A stretch of 64,000 nucleotides of DNA from Pseudomonas entomophila L48 (GTDB lineage Bacteria > Pseudomonadota > Gammaproteobacteria > Pseudomonadales > Pseudomonadaceae), in assembly GCF_000026105.1 (NCBI RefSeq), contig NC_008027.1:5786501-5850500 (forward strand), written 5' to 3'. Shown piece by piece: positions 46,944 through 57,681 of this stretch; position 1 is the stretch's first letter; each line of letters starts with the position of its first letter. The position numbers and the translations under genes are program-made. The notes beneath the pieces were generated by a model. That model was not told the DNA's origin and did no database searches. It saw only the letters and a program-made list of their open reading frames with translations.

Positions 46944-47812
46944 TACAGGAGTCGCTGCGCCTCGAAGCGCACCCGGGGATGGGCGATGCGATCCTGGGCC
47001 CGCACCAGCTGCAGTTCGTAGCTGGCGCAGGCCTGGGTTTCCAGCAGCACTTCATGCACTGCCGCCGCGGCGAACTCGAACGCCTGCACATCGCTGTCAC
47101 CCAGCAGCAGGCGAGCCATGAACAGCCCCGAGGTCAGATCCCCCACCCCGACCGGCTGGCGTGGGAAAGCCAGCAGCGGCCGGCGCAGGTGCCAACTCTC
47201 CTCGCCCGTCACCAGCAGCATTTCGAACGCGTCGTCGGCGCGCCCAGGGTAGTTCAGGTGCTTGACCAGCACGATGCGCGGTCCACGCTCCAGCAGGCCA
47301 CGGGCCATGCCCACGCAATCCTCGAGGGACTCGGCGCGCCGGCCGCAGAAGCTGTCCAGCTCAAGCTGGTTGGGGCAGAGGATGTCGGCCTTGGCGACGG
47401 CCTCTTCGAGCAGGAACTCGCTCACCTCGGCAGGGACGATGCAGCCTTTTTCAGCGTGGCCCATGACCGGGTCGCACAGGTACAACGCCTTGGGGTTGAC
47501 CGCCTTGATGCGCGCGACCCCGGCCAGGATCGCCCGGCCTTGCTCGGCGCTGCCCAGGTAACCCGACAGCACCGCGTCGCAGTTTCCCAACTCGCCGATG
47601 TTGGAAATGCCTTCCACCAACGCGGGAATTTGCGCTGGGGCAAGCACTTCCCCGGCCCACTGTCCATACTGAGTATGGTTGGAGAACTGCACGGTGTTGA
47701 GCGGCCAGACGTTGACCCCGACCCGCTGCATGGGAAACACCGCGGCGCTGTTGCCGGCGTGTCCAAAGACCACGTGGGACTGAATGGCGAGCAAGTGCGG
47801 CGTACGTTTCAT
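46940..47812 (-). CDS. pdxY: Pyridoxal kinase PdxY
   Basis: The 290-residue ribokinase-superfamily enzyme phosphorylates pyridoxal in vitamin B6 salvage. It has [23 protein letters not shown] near the N-terminus (cited in parts: [17 protein letters not shown]), the metal/substrate segment LCDPVMGH and the anion-hole region [17 protein letters not shown] with the catalytic Asp. The stop codon is the complement of CTA in the CTAG at the right edge of the palindromic element. It is convergent with the thioesterase gene. Confidence 0.95.
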   Translation of the reverse strand: MKRTPHLLAIQSHVVFGHAGNSAAVFPMQRVGVNVWPLNTVQFSNHTQYGQWAGEVLAPAQIPALVEGISNIGELGNCDAVLSGYLGSAEQGRAILAGVARIKAVNPKALYLCDPVMGHAEKGCIVPAEVSEFLLEEAVAKADILCPNQLELDSFCGRRAESLEDCVGMARGLLERGPRIVLVKHLNYPGRADDAFEMLLVTGEESWHLRRPLLAFPRQPVGVGDLTSGLFMARLLLGDSDVQAFEFAAAAVHEVLLETQACASYELQLVRAQDRIAHPRVRFEAQRLLY

Positions 47813-47932
47813 GCAGGGCTATTCCGAAACTGTGTGGATAAGTGTGCGGCCCGCAGTATGAACCCGATTGCCATCTGTACGACAGGCCAGAGACGCAGTT
47901 AAGCTGGATCGACCTGTCTGGAGCTTACGCAA

Positions 47933-48325
47933 ATGCTGACCCTGGAAAACCTTTTCGTCCTGATGCTGGTGGCGACCGCAGGCGCCTGGCTGTGGCACAA
48001 CCACGGGCTGCGCGAAAAGGCCCTGGCCCGGGTCAAGCAGCATTGCGCCAAGCTCGATCTGGAGCTGCTCGACGACGCCGTGGCGCTCAAGCGCATCGCC
48101 TTCGTGCGCGATGCCAATGGCAAGAAACGCCTGGCGCGCATCTACAACTTCGAGTTCACCGTTACCGGTGAGCAGCGCCATCCCGGGACCGTCACGCAGT
48201 TCGGCGCCCACACCCTGCAGATCGAACTCGCGCCCTACCCCTTCGAGATCAAGACGCCGCCGCGCACCGATAACGTCATCGAGATGCAGCAGTGGCGCCA
48301 GGAGCACAACCGCTGGCGTAACTGA
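47933..48325 (+). CDS. DUF3301 small membrane-anchored protein
   Basis: The 130-residue protein has one N-terminal membrane helix (LENLFVLMLVATAGAWLW) and a cytoplasmic DUF3301 domain (CAKLDLELLDDAVALKRI, KRLARIYNFEFTVTGEQRH in parts). The function is unknown. It ends directly against the stop codon of the convergent CobW gene (TGA at 48323-48325, next stop from 48326). The upstream gap to pdxY contains a perfect DnaA box at 47833. Confidence 0.85.
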   Translation: MLTLENLFVLMLVATAGAWLWHNHGLREKALARVKQHCAKLDLELLDDAVALKRIAFVRDANGKKRLARIYNFEFTVTGEQRHPGTVTQFGAHTLQIELAPYPFEIKTPPRTDNVIEMQQWRQEHNRWRN

Positions 48326-49300
48326 TCAGGCGCCCAGCCGGCACGCGGCAAGCGCCTCCTGCAGCTCGTCCACCGGTTGCGCCTCGACGAAAATCAGTTC
48401 CATCCGCGAATCCTTGCGCCATTCGCTCGGCTGCCAGCCGGGCAACTGCCCATCGAGCCCATTGAACGACAGCCAACCCAGGTCGCTGTGGATAACACCC
48501 TTGGCCCGGCGCCATGGCCACGCCTGGAGAAAGGCATGCAATCTCTGCGTGTCGAAGCGTTGGCTGGGGTGCCAGCGCCAACCGATGCTCCAGCCACCTT
48601 CGCCCTGCTGGGCCTGGCATAGCGGCCGGCTTGGATCTGTCCACAGGGCAGCAAGCGCCGGACTTGGATTGTCCACAACCTGCCGACTTGCGTCAGAACA
48701 GCCCTTCCCCTCTGTGGAAAAACCTGGCAGCCGGATCAACGGCAAGGCGCCATGATCGACCCAAACCTTAGGTAGATCGGGCAATCTGTCAGTTATCAAC
48801 AGGCGGGCCTGGCTGTCCACAGCGGACGACTTGTTCAACACCAGCAACCCTGATGCAGGCAACGCCAATTGCTGCGCTTCAGGCAAGGCTTCGCCACGCG
48901 CCAGGGCCTGGGCATCCAGCACCATGAGCAGTGGTTGCACGGCCAATACATCCGTCCAGGGTGCTTGCTCCAGTTGTTGAAGCAACTGCTGGGGATGACC
49001 CAGGCCCGAAGGCTCGATGAACAAGCGATCGGGGCGTGCCTTGCGCAATAGACGCCCGAGGCCGACCTGGAACGGCGCGCCATTGACACAGCAAAGGCAG
49101 CCCCCCGCCACTTCGCCAATGGCAATGCCGTCTTCATCGCCTGCCAACAGGGCTGCATCCAGGCCGATCTGCCCGAATTCATTGACCAGCACCGCCCAGC
49201 GTTCGTCAGCTGGACGCTGGCTCATCAGATGGCGGATCAAGCTGGTCTTGCCGGCCCCCAACGGGCCGGCGATCACATGGGTGGGGATGTTCTGCAGCAT
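48326..49300 (-). CDS. CobW/COG0523 family metal-associated GTPase
   Basis: The 324-residue GTPase has Walker A GPLGAGKTS (12-20), the metal-binding CxCC motif GCLCC (about 69-73), and NKSS for guanine recognition (about 155). COG0523 GTPases act as metallochaperones or in metal-limited metabolism. A short C-terminal CobW_C-like domain follows. It lies downstream of zigA and the DUF1826 gene, but a 172-bp gap with a REP pair separates them. The Shine-Dalgarno is weak. Confidence 0.9.
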   Translation of the reverse strand: MLQNIPTHVIAGPLGAGKTSLIRHLMSQRPADERWAVLVNEFGQIGLDAALLAGDEDGIAIGEVAGGCLCCVNGAPFQVGLGRLLRKARPDRLFIEPSGLGHPQQLLQQLEQAPWTDVLAVQPLLMVLDAQALARGEALPEAQQLALPASGLLVLNKSSAVDSQARLLITDRLPDLPKVWVDHGALPLIRLPGFSTEGKGCSDASRQVVDNPSPALAALWTDPSRPLCQAQQGEGGWSIGWRWHPSQRFDTQRLHAFLQAWPWRRAKGVIHSDLGWLSFNGLDGQLPGWQPSEWRKDSRMELIFVEAQPVDELQEALAACRLGA

Positions 49301-49367
49301 GGCTCGGTGTCGGGTCGGGATTCATGCAAGTCTATCGCGAGCCAGCAGCAACGCGACACACGCACTC

Positions 49368-49452
49368 TGTAGGAGCGGCTTCAGCCGCGATCACCCGCGA
49401 AGCGGGTGCCAGGCACGGCGTTGCCTGCATCGCGGCTGAAGCCGCTCCTACA
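49368..49452. repeat. REP inverted pair, distinct GCTTCAGCCGCG type
   Basis: Facing TGTAGGAGCGGCTTCAGCCG elements surround two small hairpins (ACCCGCGAAGCGGGT and GGCACGGCGTTGCC). This sub-type differs from the other REP pairs in the window. Confidence 0.8.
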
Positions 49453-49472
49453 AAACAAGGTCTGTGAACAAC

Positions 49473-50089
49473 TCAGGCCAGCCAATCCAGGCTCAGCAAC
49501 AACCGCCGATCGCCTGAAGAAGCCTGCGGCGAACGGTGGATAAGTCCGGCACCCTCGTTGCCCTGCCATTTCTCGCCCTTGAGCAACGCGACATCACCTG
49601 CCATCAGGCGACGTATGTTATCCACAGGCGGTGGGTCATAGAGCAACCGTGATCGATCAATTGCGCCTTCGTCCAACCACTCGCTGCCTGCGCCTGCATA
49701 GCTGCTCAGCAACCGCAGCGGCACATGATCCACATGGAAACGCGGGCACATCGCACTGTCCAGCACACGCAGACGCAACCCGACCCGTCGGGCGCCCAAC
49801 AGGCAGGTGTAGGCCGCCACCAGCCAGCACACGTCAGCGACAAAGCCGTCATAGCCATGCAGGTCCTGCGCCTCCCTGAGCAAACCAGGCAGCCGGGGTG
49901 GCTGACGTTCATCCACTTCGATCACCCGCTCATCCGTCAACGTCTGGCCAAGGCTGATCACCAGCGCGGCGAAGTCTTCTACCTGGGCGGGCAGGCGACG
50001 CTGCCATACCGCCAGGTTGACGCCGTCCTGAAGAATCTCCGTCAAGATTTGGGGCGATTCGCCGAACGCCTGGCGGATATCCACAGCCC

Positions 50090-50093
<4 letters not shown>
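49473..50093 (-). CDS. DUF1826 protein of the zinc-starvation locus
   Basis: The 206-residue cytoplasmic protein belongs to DUF1826, a family that is often encoded with CobW-type zinc GTPases and Zur sites. Possible metal-binding His and Cys residues occur in [14 protein letters not shown]. The GTG start at 50093 overlaps the zigA stop (GTGA) and has GAGG upstream inside zigA, so it is translationally coupled to zigA. The exact function is unknown. Confidence 0.88.
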
Positions 50094-51298
<1,205 letters not shown>

Positions 51299-51342
51299 GA
51301 CGGACCTCATCGGGCGGGCGCATTCGAAACGATGCATTGCGC

Positions 51343-51361
51343 AATGTTATATTATAACAAT
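51343..51361. promoter_or_regulatory. Zur box shared by zigA and the divergent gene
   Basis: AATGTTATATTATAACAAT matches the Zur pattern GAAATGTTATANTATAAC with a perfect 7-bp inverted repeat around one base. It lies between zigA-DUF1826 and the exported-protein/folE2 genes, so zinc shortage should derepress both directions. Confidence 0.88.
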
Positions 51362-51407
51362 ACAATTTAGCCAAGCCGCTTTGGCCGAACGGTTGTCTGG
51401 AGAGCAC

Positions 51408-51785
51408 ATGAAATCACTCGGCATCGCTGCGTTGCTGCTGGCCACCCTGCCGGCACCGTTGTTTGCCATGCCCCACACGGATCTTGCCCTGTGCACCCGC
51501 AGTGCCACCTTGCTCGCCTGCCAGGACAAACAGGGCAATTACTACAGCGTCCGCACCGAAGGCAGCACCTTCTACCTGCGCGGCTACGAAGTGGTGGGCA
51601 AACGGCTGTGGGCACAAACCAATAGCCGCTATGGCCCATTGACCTTCTTCACCGGCCTGGCCAGCGACGGCGAAGCCTGGGTCGGCTACAGCCGGCGCGT
51701 TGGCTGGACGACCCTCAACCGTGTTTCAAGCTCCAGCGGCCAACGCTTCGATCTGCATTGCAGCCTGATCGGTGGCTGCCGTTGA
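51408..51785 (+). CDS. Small exported hypothetical protein of the Zur locus
   Basis: The 125-residue product has a signal peptide (MKSLGIAALLLATLPAPLFA) and a mature part with four cysteines (ALCTRSATLLACQD, LHCSLIGGC) that may form disulfides. The function is unknown. The ATG at 51408 follows GGAGAG, 47 bases after the Zur box, and folE2 starts 25 bases after the stop, so it is probably in a zinc-starvation operon with folE2. Confidence 0.82.
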   Translation: MKSLGIAALLLATLPAPLFAMPHTDLALCTRSATLLACQDKQGNYYSVRTEGSTFYLRGYEVVGKRLWAQTNSRYGPLTFFTGLASDGEAWVGYSRRVGWTTLNRVSSSSGQRFDLHCSLIGGCR

Positions 51786-51810
51786 ACACCCCAAACTCCA
51801 GGATCTCGCC

Positions 51811-52692
51811 ATGACCAGCCTCACCCTTCCCGACATCGCCGCTCAGAGCGCCCAGCAGCCGTTGCCGCTGGACTGGGTAGGCATGTGCGGCATCGCCATG
51901 CCGGTGCAGTTCGAGGGGCGCCAACTGAGCGCGCTTGCCGATGCAGGGGTGAGCCTCGACGACGGTGCATCGCGTGGCATTCATATGTCGCGGCTGTACC
52001 TGGCGCTGGAAGCACTGGAGCGAGACACGCTCACCCCACGGCTCATCCACCAGGTACTCGAGCAGTTTCTGTTCAGCCACGAAGGCCTTTCAGCAAGCGC
52101 CCACCTCCGTCTGCAGTTCGATCACCTGCTCAAGCGCCCTGCGCTGGTCAGCCCGCTGGCGGGATGGAAGCACTACCCGGTGGCTATCGATGCACGGTTG
52201 AAAGCTGAAATGTTCCACGTGGAACTATCCGTGGAGATTCCCTATTCATCGACCTGCCCGTGTTCGGCGGCGCTCGCCAGGCAACTGATCCAGGAGCGTT
52301 TCGACCAGGACTTCACGGGGCAGGCGGTGGACCGACAAGGCGTGAGGGCATGGCTTGGCAGCAGCAGCGGGATCGTTGCCACACCCCATAGCCAGCGCAG
52401 CATGGCGAAGCTACAGGTCCGCCTGGTGGGGGATGAACTGCCGGTTACCGTACTGATCGACAAGGCCGAAGCGGCCTTGGGCACGGCGGTCCAGACTGCC
52501 GTGAAACGTGCCGACGAACAGGCCTTCGCCTTGGCCAACGGCCAGAACCTGATGTTCTGCGAAGATGCCGCCCGGCGCCTTAACCTGGCCTTGCGCCAGC
52601 TCGATTGGGTGGCGGGGTTCACGGTGCGCGTGGAACATGCAGAAAGCCTGCATGCCCACGACGCGGTGGCGGTGAGTCGGTTCCAGAGGTAG
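51811..52692 (+). CDS. folE2: GTP cyclohydrolase FolE2 (type IB)
   Basis: The 293-residue enzyme makes 7,8-dihydroneopterin triphosphate from GTP for folate synthesis, replacing zinc-dependent FolE when zinc is scarce. The active-site Cys and neighbouring residues are in PYSSTCPCSAALARQ, with VATPHSQRS and EDAARRL downstream. The ATG at 51811 follows AGGA; 13 codons before it overlap the preceding gene. The position in a Zur-controlled locus agrees with the known logic. Confidence 0.95.
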   Translation: MTSLTLPDIAAQSAQQPLPLDWVGMCGIAMPVQFEGRQLSALADAGVSLDDGASRGIHMSRLYLALEALERDTLTPRLIHQVLEQFLFSHEGLSASAHLRLQFDHLLKRPALVSPLAGWKHYPVAIDARLKAEMFHVELSVEIPYSSTCPCSAALARQLIQERFDQDFTGQAVDRQGVRAWLGSSSGIVATPHSQRSMAKLQVRLVGDELPVTVLIDKAEAALGTAVQTAVKRADEQAFALANGQNLMFCEDAARRLNLALRQLDWVAGFTVRVEHAESLHAHDAVAVSRFQR

Positions 52693-52697
52693 GGCGA

Positions 52698-53225
52698 TCA
52701 GCTGCGTGGCTTCACCGTTCCACAGTCGTTGCCCAGCCATACCGCGCGGGTGTCCATACTGCCAGCCTGCTGAACCCCGGACGCATTGAAGGTGCCGTTG
52801 ACCTTGGTCAGGAACTCCCGGTCGCTGAGGAACGTGGCCTGGCCTTGCCCCTGGGCCTTCGGGCAGCTGAACTGGAACTTCCAGACGTTGCCATTGCGCT
52901 CGGTGATCTTCTGGGTGCACCCGGACTGCGGATCCTGCAATGGGATGTCATTGGTACGGACCTGTTCCGGCGTCAGGCACGAACGCACGCCCTTGCCACC
53001 CACGCTGATGCCTTGCTTGGCCAGCGCCCCCTCCATCATCGCCCGCTGTTCGGGCGGCAGGTTCTTCAGTTGGCCCAGCATGAAGGCCATGTCCGGCAAT
53101 GGTTTGCCATCGACCTGCATGTTGCTGGTGGTCAGCTCCCACAAGCCGGGTTGCAACATCTGCGCTTGGACCAACGGGCTGCCCAGCCCCAGGACCAGGG
53201 CAAGCAGTGGCAGGCGAATCTTCAT
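52698..53225 (-). CDS. Exported DUF3617 protein
   Basis: The 175-residue protein has a signal peptide (cleavage after VQAQ near 22) and a DUF3617 domain (MLQPGLWELTTSNMQVDGK, SCLTPEQV, CTQKITERNGNVWKF) with conserved Cys residues. DUF3617 proteins are periplasmic and of unknown role. It is convergent with folE2, 5 bases apart. The ATG at 53225 has GAGG upstream. Confidence 0.88.
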   Translation of the reverse strand: MKIRLPLLALVLGLGSPLVQAQMLQPGLWELTTSNMQVDGKPLPDMAFMLGQLKNLPPEQRAMMEGALAKQGISVGGKGVRSCLTPEQVRTNDIPLQDPQSGCTQKITERNGNVWKFQFSCPKAQGQGQATFLSDREFLTKVNGTFNASGVQQAGSMDTRAVWLGNDCGTVKPRS

Positions 53226-53355
53226 GGATCTAGGCTCCTCGAAATACCGGCTCCGGCCGGACTGTGCCGTTAGACGTCATTTTCCCCCACAGGTTGCAGC
53301 CCCCCCCACGAACGTGGTCTGTTAGGCAGCAGTGTGATTGGCAAGCAGGATGCGT

Positions 53356-54795
53356 ATGGATTACCACAGCCCCTACTTCTTCGGTTACTTGATCGGCCTG
53401 ATTCATCTGCTCGGCATCATCGCCGCACTGCATGCGGTGTTCACCGTGCGCACCGCTCAAGGCGCAATCGCCTGGGCCTTGTCATTGCTGTTCATCCCCT
53501 ACTTCACCCTCATCCCCTACCTGATCTTCGGTGCCCGCTCGTTCTACGCCTACATCCAGGCGCGTCGCCAGGCCAACCAGGAAATGCATGTGGCCATGGC
53601 CAACCTCAACTGGCGACCCTGGGTCGAAGAGGCGTTGACCGCGCGCGAATCCGACAGCTATGCGGCCCTGCGGGCGATGCCCAAACTCGGGCGCATGCCT
53701 TGCCTGGCCAACAATGAAGTCAAGCTGCTGATCGACGGCGAAGCCACTTTCAAGGCGATCTTCGCTGCCATCGAAGCAGCCCGGAACACGGTGCTGGTGC
53801 AATTCTTCATCATTCACGACGATACCCTGGGCAAGCAGTTGCAACGGTTGCTGTTACGAAAGGCCGCCGAAGGGGTACAGGTATTCGTGCTCTATGACCG
53901 GGTCGGCAGCCACGCCTTGCCAGGCAGCTACAGCCAGGTGCTGCGGGACGGCGGTGTGCAGATCCAGGCGTTTGCCACTCGCCGCGGCTGGTTCAACCGC
54001 TTCCAGGTCAACTTCCGCAACCACCGCAAGATCGTCGTGGTGGATGGCTTGCGCGGCTTCCTGGGTGGGCACAACGTGGGGGACGAGTACCTCGGCGCCA
54101 ATCCCCATCTGTCGCCCTGGCGCGACACCCATGTGCAGATCGCCGGCCCGGTACTGGCCTGCCTGCAGGAGTCGTTCGCCGAGGACTGGTACTGGGCCAC
54201 ACGCCAACTGCCACCGTTGATCCTGCCAGACACCTACCCCGAGAACGGCGTACTCTGTCAGGCCCTGGCCAGTGGCCCGGCGGACCCGCAGGAAACCTGT
54301 GCGCTGTTCTTCCTGGAGGCCATCCACTCGGCCACCCGCCGCGTGTGGATCACCAGCCCCTACTTCATACCCGACGAAGCGATTTTCGCGGCCCTGCGCC
54401 TGGCTGTATTGCGCGGGGTGGATGTTCGCGTGCTGATCCCGTCGCGCCCGGACCATCGCATCGTCTATGCCGCCTCCAGCCTGTTCGCCTTCGAAGCGGT
54501 ACGTGCAGGGGTGCGCATGTTCCGTTACCAGCCGGGGTTCCTACACCAGAAGGTGGTACTGGTGGACGATGAGGTCAGCGCCATCGGCAGCGCCAACCTG
54601 GACAACCGCTCCTTCCGCCTGAATTTCGAGATCACCCTGCTGACCGTGGATCGCGCCTTCGCGGACCAGGTGGAACAAATGCTGCAGAGCGACTTCGACC
54701 AGGCCCGGGAGATCACAGCCGAGGACAGCCGTGACACCCACCGCCTTCAACAGTTGGGGATGCGCATCGCGCGATTGATTTCACCGATCCTCTAA
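53356..54795 (+). CDS. cls: Cardiolipin synthase A
   Basis: The 479-residue membrane enzyme condenses two phosphatidylglycerols to cardiolipin and glycerol. Two N-terminal membrane helices (about 5-60) precede two phospholipase D catalytic motifs, [16 protein letters not shown] and [18 protein letters not shown]. The ATG at 53356 (MDYHSPYFF) follows AGGA at five bases; an ATG two codons earlier lacks a good site. A hairpin follows, shared with the convergent cfa gene. Confidence 0.94.
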   Translation: MDYHSPYFFGYLIGLIHLLGIIAALHAVFTVRTAQGAIAWALSLLFIPYFTLIPYLIFGARSFYAYIQARRQANQEMHVAMANLNWRPWVEEALTARESDSYAALRAMPKLGRMPCLANNEVKLLIDGEATFKAIFAAIEAARNTVLVQFFIIHDDTLGKQLQRLLLRKAAEGVQVFVLYDRVGSHALPGSYSQVLRDGGVQIQAFATRRGWFNRFQVNFRNHRKIVVVDGLRGFLGGHNVGDEYLGANPHLSPWRDTHVQIAGPVLACLQESFAEDWYWATRQLPPLILPDTYPENGVLCQALASGPADPQETCALFFLEAIHSATRRVWITSPYFIPDEAIFAALRLAVLRGVDVRVLIPSRPDHRIVYAASSLFAFEAVRAGVRMFRYQPGFLHQKVVLVDDEVSAIGSANLDNRSFRLNFEITLLTVDRAFADQVEQMLQSDFDQAREITAEDSRDTHRLQQLGMRIARLISPIL

Positions 54796-54797
54796 CG

Positions 54798-54826
54798 ACA
54801 AGGGCCTGCTTGAAGCAGGCCCTTGT
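54798..54826. terminator. Bidirectional hairpin between cls and cfa
   Basis: ACAAGGGCCTGC and GCAGGCCCTTGT form a 12-bp stem around TTGAA, 3 bases after the cls stop and 4 bases before the cfa stop. T-runs are short, but the placement between convergent genes supports a terminator. Confidence 0.65.
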
Positions 54827-54830
54827 GGTC

Positions 54831-56015
54831 TCAGCGGTAGAGATCCTCACGCGTCCATGGCAGTTCATGGTGACCGTCCGCGTAGGGTTTCACGGCGAGA
54901 ATCTGGTGCAGGTTGATCCAACCCTTGGAGAACGCGTAGGCACAGCCGGCCAGGTACAGGCGCCAGATACGCAGGGCCTGCTCGGGCACCAGCGCTGCCG
55001 CACGGTGCAGCTGGTTCTCCAGGTTCTCGCTCCAATGGTTGAGGGTCTTGGCATAGTGCAGGCGCAAGCTCTCCACATCGACCACTTCCAGGCCCACCTC
55101 ACCAATGCTGGCGCTGATCATCGAGATGTGTGGCAGCTCGCCGTGGGGGAAGACATAGCGGTCGATGAACTCACCCGCACCACGCCCGACCGGGCGGCCG
55201 TCCACATGCTTGGCGGTGATCCCGTGGTTCATTACCAGGCCGCCCTCGCGCACCGCGCTGAACAATTTCCGGCAATACAGCTCCAGGTTGGCGTGGCCGA
55301 CATGCTCGAACATGCCTACACTGACCACCTTGTCGAAACGGCCATCCTCGGGCAGGTCGCGGTAGTCGAGAATCCGCAGATCGACCTTGTCGTCCAGCCC
55401 CTCTTCCTTGACCCGTTCACGGGCCAATTGCAATTGCTCCTTGCTCAGGGTGATACCGAACACCCTGGCGCCGTATTCACGGGCGGCGAAACGCGCCAGC
55501 CCACCCCAGCCGCAACCGACATCGAGCAGGTACTCCCCAGCCTGCAAGCGCAGCTTGCGGCACAGGAGATCGAACTTGTCCTGCTGGGCCTGGGCCAGGG
55601 TGTTGTCCGGCTCCTTGAAGTAGGCGCAGGAGTAGGCCATGTCTGGATCCAGCCACAGCTGATAGAACTCATTGGAGAGGTCATAGTGATAGGAGATGGC
55701 TTCGGCGTCGGTGCGCTTGTCGTGCGCGGTACGCACGGCCTGGGGTTCGTCTTCACCCTTGAGCAGCGCTTCACTGAGCTCGTCACAGACGCGGATGACC
55801 TCACCGATATCGCCCTCCAACTCCAGCTTGCCCTCGACGAAGGCTGCACCCAGCTCAGCCAGGCTCGGGTGAGTGAGCTGGGCGATCAGTTGGGGTTCCT
55901 TGACCAGGATGGTGACCTGCGGGCTGGGCCCGAGATCGAAGTGGTTGCCGTCCCACAACTTGACGCGCAAAGGCAAGTGCAGGCTCTGCAACGCGGGTGG
56001 AAGTTGCGCAAGCAT
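54831..56015 (-). CDS. cfa: Cyclopropane-fatty-acyl-phospholipid synthase
   Basis: The 394-residue enzyme adds a methylene from S-adenosylmethionine to unsaturated acyl chains of membrane lipids, often in stationary phase. The SAM site is in LLDVGCGWGGLARFAA, and EHVGHANLELYCRKLF and GEFIDRYVFPHGELP are typical CFA segments. The start at 56015 is preceded by AGGGAGG. It is divergent from lpd. A C-terminal CFA motif (WRLYLAGCAYAFSKGWI in parts) is present. Confidence 0.94.
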   Translation of the reverse strand: MLAQLPPALQSLHLPLRVKLWDGNHFDLGPSPQVTILVKEPQLIAQLTHPSLAELGAAFVEGKLELEGDIGEVIRVCDELSEALLKGEDEPQAVRTAHDKRTDAEAISYHYDLSNEFYQLWLDPDMAYSCAYFKEPDNTLAQAQQDKFDLLCRKLRLQAGEYLLDVGCGWGGLARFAAREYGARVFGITLSKEQLQLARERVKEEGLDDKVDLRILDYRDLPEDGRFDKVVSVGMFEHVGHANLELYCRKLFSAVREGGLVMNHGITAKHVDGRPVGRGAGEFIDRYVFPHGELPHISMISASIGEVGLEVVDVESLRLHYAKTLNHWSENLENQLHRAAALVPEQALRIWRLYLAGCAYAFSKGWINLHQILAVKPYADGHHELPWTREDLYR

Positions 56016-56151
56016 TCATGACCCTCCCTATCTTTGATTCGGGACGCCACGCCTTACATTACGGACGTCACCGGATCAGGGTAGTTCATTCGTGCGAAGT
56101 TTCCGTTAATCGCGACCATGGTCTAGAACTATCTGGCGCGGCGAAACCAAC

Positions 56152-56167
56152 AGATTGTATACAATCT
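56152..56167. promoter_or_regulatory. Perfect 16-bp palindrome, GntR-type operator candidate
   Basis: AGATTGTATACAATCT is a perfect palindrome that contains TTGTATACAA, a common GntR/FCD-family operator core. It lies 57 bases before the lpd start in the cfa-lpd gap. No GntR gene adjoins it, so the regulator would be encoded elsewhere. Confidence 0.55.
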
Positions 56168-56224
56168 TTCGCGCTCGGACTAACCTTGTGCCCCTCTTCG
56201 CTTCCTCACTCTGGAGTAGAACCC

Positions 56225-57625
56225 ATGAAATCCTATGACGTGGTGATCATCGGCGGCGGCCCCGGCGGCTACAACGCAGCCATCCGTGCCGGCCAGCTGG
56301 GCCTGAGCGTGGCCTGTGTCGAAGGCCGTTCGACCCTCGGCGGCACCTGCCTGAACGTGGGCTGCATGCCCTCCAAGGCACTGCTGCACGCCTCCGAGCT
56401 GTTCGAAGCGGCCAGTGGCGAGGAATTCGCGCACCTGGGTATCGAGGTCAAGCCGACCCTGAACCTGGCCCAGATGATGAGGCAAAAAGACGAGAGCGTG
56501 ACCGGCCTGACCAAGGGCATCGAGTACCTGTTCCGCAAGAACAAGGTCGACTGGGTCAAGGGCTGGGGCCGCCTGGACGGCGTTGGCAAGGTGATCGTCA
56601 AGGCCGAGGACGGCAGCGAGACTATCCTGCAGGCCAAGGACATCGTCATCGCCACCGGCTCCGAACCCACGCCGCTGCCCGGCGTTGCCATCGACAACCA
56701 GCGCATCATCGACTCCACCGGCGCACTCGCCCTGCCCCAGGTGCCCAAGCACCTGGTGGTGATCGGTGCTGGCGTGATCGGCCTGGAGCTAGGTTCGGTA
56801 TGGCGTCGCCTGGGTGCCGAAGTGACCGTGATCGAGTACCTGGACCGCATCTGCCCAGGCACCGACAACGAGACGGCGAAGACGCTGCAGAAGGCGTTGG
56901 CCAAGCAGGGCATGACCTTCAAGCTCGGCAGCAAGGTGACCCAGGCCAAGGCCTCGGCCGACGGTGTCAGCCTGACCCTGGAGCCCGCCGCCGGTGGCAC
57001 TGCCGAAACCCTGCAGGCCGACTACGTGCTGGTGGCCATCGGCCGGCGCCCGTACACCCAAGGCCTGAACCTGGAGAGCGTGGGGCTGGAAACCGACAAG
57101 CGCGGCATGCTCGCCAACGATCACCACCGCAGCTCGGTGCCCGGCATCTGGGTGATCGGTGACGTCACCTCAGGCCCCATGCTGGCGCACAAGGCCGAGG
57201 ACGAAGCGGTTGCCTGCATCGAGCGCATCGCCGGCAAGCCCCACGAGGTCAACTACAACCTGATCCCGGGCGTCATCTATACCCGCCCGGAACTGGCCAC
57301 GGTCGGCAAGACCGAAGAACAGCTCAAGGCCGAGGGCCGCGCCTACAAGGTCGGCAAGTTCCCCTTCACCGCCAACAGCCGCGCCAAGATCAACCACGAG
57401 ACCGAAGGCTTCGCCAAGGTCATCGCCGACGCCAACACCGACGAGGTGCTGGGTGTGCACCTGGTCGGCCCGAGTGTGAGCGAGATGATCGGCGAGTTCT
57501 GCGTGGCGATGGAGTTCGCCGCCTCCGCTGAAGACATCGCCCTTATCTGCCACCCTCACCCGACGCGTTCCGAGGCCCTGCGCCAGGCGGCGATGAATGT
57601 GGATGGCAAGGCAATGCAGATCTGA
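56225..57625 (+). CDS. lpd: Dihydrolipoyl dehydrogenase
   Basis: The 466-residue flavoprotein reoxidises dihydrolipoamide of 2-oxoacid dehydrogenase complexes or glycine cleavage. The FAD site is VIIGGGPGGYNAAIRAGQLG, the redox disulfide GGTCLNVGCMPSKALL (cited in parts: TCLNVGC), the NAD site VIGAGVIGLELGSVWRRLG and the C-terminal HPHPTRSEA His-Glu pair is complete. It stands alone, not in a dehydrogenase operon, as the so-called third Lpd of pseudomonads. The ATG at 56225 follows GGAG. Confidence 0.95.
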   Translation: MKSYDVVIIGGGPGGYNAAIRAGQLGLSVACVEGRSTLGGTCLNVGCMPSKALLHASELFEAASGEEFAHLGIEVKPTLNLAQMMRQKDESVTGLTKGIEYLFRKNKVDWVKGWGRLDGVGKVIVKAEDGSETILQAKDIVIATGSEPTPLPGVAIDNQRIIDSTGALALPQVPKHLVVIGAGVIGLELGSVWRRLGAEVTVIEYLDRICPGTDNETAKTLQKALAKQGMTFKLGSKVTQAKASADGVSLTLEPAAGGTAETLQADYVLVAIGRRPYTQGLNLESVGLETDKRGMLANDHHRSSVPGIWVIGDVTSGPMLAHKAEDEAVACIERIAGKPHEVNYNLIPGVIYTRPELATVGKTEEQLKAEGRAYKVGKFPFTANSRAKINHETEGFAKVIADANTDEVLGVHLVGPSVSEMIGEFCVAMEFAASAEDIALICHPHPTRSEALRQAAMNVDGKAMQI

Positions 57626-57631
57626 TTGATC

Positions 57632-57675
57632 CGCCGGCAAGCTCGCTCCCCCGTAGGAGCCGGCTTGCCGGCGAA
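57632..57675. repeat. REP inverted pair between lpd and hcnC
   Basis: A short facing REP pair (CGCCGGCAAGCTCGCTCC and CGTAGGAGCCGGCTTGCCGG) with only a few bases between lies between the convergent lpd and hcnC genes. Confidence 0.8.
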
Positions 57676-57681
57676 CCGTCT

